Origin: an uncultured Clostridia bacterium
Lineage (GTDB): Bacteria; Bacillota; Clostridia; Oscillospirales; Acutalibacteraceae
Length of the DNA: 64,000 nucleotides
Assembly: GCA_945912145.1 (NCBI GenBank)
Contig: CAMEBF010000001.1
Coordinates: forward strand, 1-64,000
Reading direction: 5' to 3'
Shown: positions 60,451-64,000 of the stretch, one piece after another
Numbering within the stretch: the stretch's first letter is position 1
Layout of the letters: every line of letters starts with the position of its first letter
Notes under the pieces: model-generated
Databases searched by the model: none
What the model saw: only the letters and a program-made list of their open reading frames with translations
What the model was told of the DNA's origin: nothing
Made by a program: the position numbers and the translations under genes

Positions 60451-61668
60451 ATGAAAAAAATTGTCAAAACAGTAGACGGGATTTTAGCGATTCTCTGCTG
60501 TATTCTGTTTATTCTGATCTCGTTCGGCTCCGTTTACGCGCCGGAGGAAATCACATTTTATGACGGCACAAACGAAGTGGAATTGCTTCATATCTTTACA
60601 ATATCCAAAACGGACGAAGATATTATGACCGCGTCAACGGCGGGTGCATCGTCGGGAAAAGCCGATGTGTCACTCTTCGGTTTTGTTCCGGTCAGTCAGG
60701 TGAACGCGCAGTCGGAAAAGCGCAAAACCGTTACGGTCGGCGGCGATGTGATCGGCATCCGATTATATACGGAAGGCTTGCTCGTCGTCGGGCTGGACGA
60801 TGTGGCGACGGCGGATGGAAATGTCAGTCCCGGTCGTGACTGCGGCATCTGTGAGGGTGATGTCATCACGCAGGCAAACGGTAAAAGCGTCACGTCGGCC
60901 TCGGAGTTTGCGAAGATCATTGCAGGCAGCGAAGGAAAAGAAGTGAAGCTGACCATCAGGAGAAACGGTGAAACGATTCCTCTTACGCTGACGCCTGTTT
61001 ATTCCGAAGCGGAAGGAAAGTACCGTTGCGGCGTCTGGCTGCGCGACAGTACGGCCGGGATCGGCACGCTGACTTTTGTCGATGACGAAACGGGGATGTT
61101 CGCGTCGCTCGGTCACGCGATCTGCGACAGCGATACGGGGGCCGTCTTACCTGTTGGGAACGGCGATATGCTCACAGCGACAGTGACGGGCTGCACGCCG
61201 GGTGAAAAGGGCAAAACCGGACAGATCAAGGGAACGTTTACGCAGGATGTGATCGGTAAACTCATTGAAAACAACGAGTTCGGTGTGTACGGAACTGTGT
61301 CGGAAACGTCCGCTGTTTCGGGAGAAAAATACGCCGTGGCGTCACAGGCGGAGATCAAAACAGGTGACGCGCAGATCATCACGACGGTCGGTAACGAGGG
61401 ATCTAAGTTTTATGATATCGAAATCGAAAAGATCACCTACAGCAGCGAAAAAGCGTCGCGTTCGATGGTCATCGAGGTGACAGATCCGGAGCTTTTGGCT
61501 GTGACCGGCGGTATCGTGCAGGGCATGTCCGGCAGTCCCATCATTCAGGACGGTATGCTCGTCGGCGCCGTGACGCACGTTTTTCTCAACGATCCGACGA
61601 GAGGTTATGCCGTATTCGCCGAAACGATGGTAAGCGAAGCGGAACGGATTTTTATGAACGCGGAGTAA
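60451..61668 (+). CDS. spoIVB: SpoIVB peptidase (S55)
   Basis: The 405-residue protein has an N-terminal membrane helix, a PDZ domain (about 100-185) and an S55 serine protease domain with GHAICD (His222) and VQGMSGSP (Ser near 360). In sporulating Firmicutes it is made in the forespore and activates pro-sigma-K processing in the mother cell. The ATG at 60451 follows GGAGGTG. It shows the organism can form endospores. Confidence 0.94.
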   Translation: MKKIVKTVDGILAILCCILFILISFGSVYAPEEITFYDGTNEVELLHIFTISKTDEDIMTASTAGASSGKADVSLFGFVPVSQVNAQSEKRKTVTVGGDVIGIRLYTEGLLVVGLDDVATADGNVSPGRDCGICEGDVITQANGKSVTSASEFAKIIAGSEGKEVKLTIRRNGETIPLTLTPVYSEAEGKYRCGVWLRDSTAGIGTLTFVDDETGMFASLGHAICDSDTGAVLPVGNGDMLTATVTGCTPGEKGKTGQIKGTFTQDVIGKLIENNEFGVYGTVSETSAVSGEKYAVASQAEIKTGDAQIITTVGNEGSKFYDIEIEKITYSSEKASRSMVIEVTDPELLAVTGGIVQGMSGSPIIQDGMLVGAVTHVFLNDPTRGYAVFAETMVSEAERIFMNAE

Positions 61669-61674
61669 AACGAT

Positions 61675-61703
61675 ACGGAGGCGTCGTTAGGCGCTTCCGT
61701 TTT
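61675..61703 (+). terminator. Terminator after spoIVB
   Basis: ACGGAGGCGT pairs with GCGCTTCCGT, including wobble pairs, followed by a T-rich run. Confidence 0.7.
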
Positions 61704-61724
61704 CAATTTTTCTTAGAAAATTCG

Positions 61725-61753
61725 TTGACTTTAAAAGAAATTACTGGTACTAT
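61725..61753 (+). promoter_or_regulatory. Promoter of the sialidase gene
   Basis: TTGACT and TACTAT are 17 bases apart with TGG before the -10 box. Confidence 0.65.
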
Positions 61754-61786
61754 AGTACTGAAAAATAAGGAGAGGAATGAAGATTC

Positions 61787-63328
61787 TTGAAGAGAATTCT
61801 TTCTGTTCTTTTAACGATGATTTTAGGAGTTGGTCTTATGAGTATTCCGGTTTTTGCCGAGTCGACAGGCTATGAGCAGCCGTTTGAAGCGGGGACAATG
61901 GGCTCGGATCGTTACCGCATTCCGGCCATTATCACGCTGAATGACGGTTCTGTCTTAGCTGCGGCGGATATGCGTTACGGTCACGGTACGGATTCCCCGC
62001 ACAATATCGACACGCTCGTCGCGCACTCCGCAGACGGCTATACAAATTGGGAGTATCAGGTCGTCAATTATTTTGACGACTGCGCGGACGGAGAAACGGA
62101 CACGAGCAGCGCATCGTTTATTGATTCCGCGCTGGTGCAGTCGAAAGACACCGGCAGAATTTTCCTTGTCACCGACGCGTTTCCCTCCGGCGGCGGTTAT
62201 CCGACAGCCAAAACGGGAACCGGCTATGTCGAAGTCGGCGGAAAAAAATATCTGGCTCTGACGGACGGCGACGATATCGATTCCTTTGACAATTTTCACT
62301 ATTACATAGGCGAGTTTGCGGACGGCTTTGCACCCGTCGTTTCGCTGGATACCGGCGATGCAACCGCTTACACCGTCGATACGGAATACGCACTTTATAA
62401 AGACGGCGAGCCGATTTATATGGAACAGCTTTTCGGCAACGGCAAGCTTGTTCAGCAGACGGTATTCTCCATCAACGCCGACTTTACAGTCTATTGCACG
62501 CCCTATCTCTGGATGCGTTACAGTGACGATAACGGCAAGACCTGGAGCGCGCCCATGATTCTTTCCGAGCAGTTCAAAGCCGAAAACGAGTCGTTCCTCG
62601 GCATCTGTCCTGGACGCGGTTTTGTTACGCAGGTGGACGGCCATGAGAGAATCCTCTTTATGGTCTACGACAATGCCCGCGGTAACGAAAACGTCAGCAC
62701 GATCTATTCGGACGATAACGGCATGACATGGCAGCGTGGCGCCGCAACGCAGTGTATACGCGCGATCGGCAAGACGAGTGAATCGCAGATCGTTTCTCTG
62801 CCGGACGGTACGCTTCGTATGTTTGCGCGCAACGCCTACAGCTTTATCGCCTATGCGGACAGCACGGACGGCGGCGTGACATGGTCAACCTTCCGCGCCG
62901 ATACAAAGCTCTCTGCGAACGCGAACTGCATGGTTTCCTTTATCAATGTCGATAAGAAGATTGGTGGCAAAAGCGTGATTCTCGGTTCGTTCGTCTCCGA
63001 TATCGAAAATCGTGCGGACGGCGTCGTGAAAGTCGGCCTTGTCGGAAAAAATAATGTTATCGACTGGATCTCCACGTATCATGTGACGGACGGCTTCTTT
63101 GCCTATTCCTGTCTGACGCAGCTGGCGGACGGCAATATCGGCTATCTATACGAAGATGAAGCGGCGCATATTTCATATAAGATTCTGACGCTTGCCGATG
63201 ACGGCACGCTGTCCGAGATAGGCGGCAACAATCTTAATTATACCAAAAAGCCTTCGGCAGCGATTCAGATCCGGTTGTTTTTCAGAGCCCTCCTTGTGAA
63301 GCTTCAGTTTTTATTCAAAGTACTGTAA
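61787..63328 (+). CDS. Secreted sialidase (exo-alpha-sialidase, GH33)
   Basis: The 513-residue protein has a signal peptide (to about residue 25), the sialidase arginine motif YRIP near 43, and Asp boxes SDDNGKTW, SDDNGMTW and STDGGVTW, which define the six-bladed propeller. It removes terminal sialic acid from mucin or glycoprotein glycans. It starts with TTG at 61787; the nearby ATG is in another frame, and AGGAGAGG lies about 11 bases away. The end is hydrophobic and could hold the protein to the membrane. No nan catabolic genes are seen. Confidence 0.9.
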   Translation: MKRILSVLLTMILGVGLMSIPVFAESTGYEQPFEAGTMGSDRYRIPAIITLNDGSVLAAADMRYGHGTDSPHNIDTLVAHSADGYTNWEYQVVNYFDDCADGETDTSSASFIDSALVQSKDTGRIFLVTDAFPSGGGYPTAKTGTGYVEVGGKKYLALTDGDDIDSFDNFHYYIGEFADGFAPVVSLDTGDATAYTVDTEYALYKDGEPIYMEQLFGNGKLVQQTVFSINADFTVYCTPYLWMRYSDDNGKTWSAPMILSEQFKAENESFLGICPGRGFVTQVDGHERILFMVYDNARGNENVSTIYSDDNGMTWQRGAATQCIRAIGKTSESQIVSLPDGTLRMFARNAYSFIAYADSTDGGVTWSTFRADTKLSANANCMVSFINVDKKIGGKSVILGSFVSDIENRADGVVKVGLVGKNNVIDWISTYHVTDGFFAYSCLTQLADGNIGYLYEDEAAHISYKILTLADDGTLSEIGGNNLNYTKKPSAAIQIRLFFRALLVKLQFLFKVL

Positions 63329-63367
63329 AAAATGGGGCGGCTGCTGCTGCCCCTGAATCTTTGTGAT

Positions 63368-64000
63368 ATGAAAATAATAATCAAATCCAACCAAGAAAAA
63401 ATTGAATACGAATCCGATGTGCCGATCCTGCTTTCCGATGTGATTCAGGCGGTCGGCATCGATTTTTCATTGCCGTGCGGCGGCAAGGGAAAGTGCGGCA
63501 AATGCCTTGTCGAAGCAACAGGGAATCTGTCCGAACCGACGCAGAGCGAGAAAGAGAAACTCGGTGAGAGTCTCAAAGCCGGGTTTCGTCTTGCCTGTCT
63601 GACCAAAGCGATCGGCGACTGTGAAGTGACCGTTCCGCAAACGGATGCGATCGTCGGGCTTTCTGATTTTGCCGAATCTGCCTGCATCGATCCCATGACG
63701 GGCGACAAGAGTTGCCTGGCCGGCGTCGTTGACATCGGTACGACGACCGTTGCTGTTTATTTATATCAGATGCCGGAAGGAAAGCTGCTGCGTTCATGCG
63801 TCAGCCGGAATTTGCAGACGGCTGTCGGCGCGGATGTGATGTCGCGTCTGTCATACGCCGTGCAGAATGGGACACAGACACTATCTGACCTGATTCACCG
63901 TCAGATCGCCAAGGCGTTCGCGTCCCTCGGTGGCAGACCTGATTTTACTGTTATCACCGGGAATACTGCGATGCTGCATTTTTATGAAAACCTTGATTGC
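63368..64000 (+). CDS. RACE-type corrinoid-protein reductive activator, 5' part (cut by the window)
   Basis: The 211 residues present have an N-terminal [2Fe-2S] ferredoxin domain (PCGGKGKCGKC near 38-48 with a further Cys near 80) and the start of an ASKHA-like ATPase domain (VVDIGTTTVAVYLY near 128). This layout is that of reductive activators of corrinoid-dependent enzymes, such as RamA-like proteins of methyltransfer pathways. The frame continues past 64000. Its corrinoid partner should lie downstream. It follows the sialidase by 39 bases, with a GC-rich hairpin (GGGGC/GCCCC) between. Confidence 0.88.
   Translation, partial: MKIIIKSNQEKIEYESDVPILLSDVIQAVGIDFSLPCGGKGKCGKCLVEATGNLSEPTQSEKEKLGESLKAGFRLACLTKAIGDCEVTVPQTDAIVGLSDFAESACIDPMTGDKSCLAGVVDIGTTTVAVYLYQMPEGKLLRSCVSRNLQTAVGADVMSRLSYAVQNGTQTLSDLIHRQIAKAFASLGGRPDFTVITGNTAMLHFYENLDC

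Noticed and set aside
61777..61787. ATG at 61777 as the sialidase start
   Set aside because: It is in a different frame from the signal peptide; the TTG at 61787 gives a proper secretion signal.

Overview
The window looks like chromosome from an anaerobic, endospore-forming gut-type member of the Clostridia (Bacillota), most likely from the Oscillospirales/Ruminococcaceae neighbourhood. The reasons are strong GGAGG ribosome-binding sites and TTGACA/TATAAT promoters, a SpoIVB sporulation peptidase, a Rex-controlled bifunctional AdhE, several [FeFe]-hydrogenase proteins, Feo-only iron uptake, and glycan-degrading genes (GH28, GH127, GH33 and a GH95-like enzyme). The taxon is an inference; no 16S rRNA is present. 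No CRISPR array, prophage or intact transposase was seen.

Layout. 1-5,084: possible IS200/IS605-type end, a lipoprotein, a membrane M28 peptidase, a VanY-like carboxypeptidase and the rpsF-ssb-rpsR operon. 5,085-11,150: LOG-family protein, GH28 pectinase-like enzyme, the feoA-feoA-feoB-Cys-rich protein iron locus with four TTAG-N6-CTAA operators, and a start-less gene remnant. 11,230-13,340: two unknown membrane-linked proteins preceded by an RNA with attenuator-like folding, then tRNA-Gly, -Arg, -His and -Gln. 13,670-22,680: a redox block of rex (own operator), adhE, a small kinase, two [2Fe-2S] thioredoxin-like proteins, a sensory [FeFe]-hydrogenase with PAS domain, a SpoIIE-type phosphatase and a group B-like [FeFe]-hydrogenase. 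22,977-29,729: GH127, SDR, a secreted metallophosphoesterase, paired HAD phosphatases and a GPH sugar symporter. 29,989-32,322: a membrane XRE regulator and an internally deleted xylulokinase. 32,554-37,455: a complete liv (branched-chain amino acid) ABC operon. 37,734-46,633: pcrA, phosphate transport with a DivIVA-like protein, a hydrolase, rodA/ftsW, tsaE-tsaB-rpiB. 46,693-54,977: rpmB, recA-recX-rimO-pgsA, a GH95-like enzyme, mnmA and nadA. 55,038-64,000: PdaA-like deacetylase, GtrA, YhaM, DUF2804, prmA, spoIVB, a sialidase, and a RACE-type corrinoid-activation protein cut by the window end.

Three families of non-coding repeats lie between genes. Family A (about 167 bp, four copies, two per orientation) is a chain of hairpins whose second stem keeps pairing through compensatory changes. 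Family B (about 140 bp, two copies) has ends built from CAAAGTT-like heptads. Family C is one AT-rich copy built from ATTCATT units. The most unusual single locus is the minus-strand RNA at 12,504-12,664: promoter, long hairpin, antiterminator and terminator, matching no RNA class I can name.

How the genes work together: Rex probably ties NADH/NAD+ balance to adhE, and the adjoining hydrogenase, phosphatase and kinase genes look like a H2/redox sensing and disposal module. The pectin, arabinan and sialic-acid enzymes with the GPH symporter fit a plant-fibre and mucin scavenger, in which xylulose entry through this particular kinase has apparently been lost.
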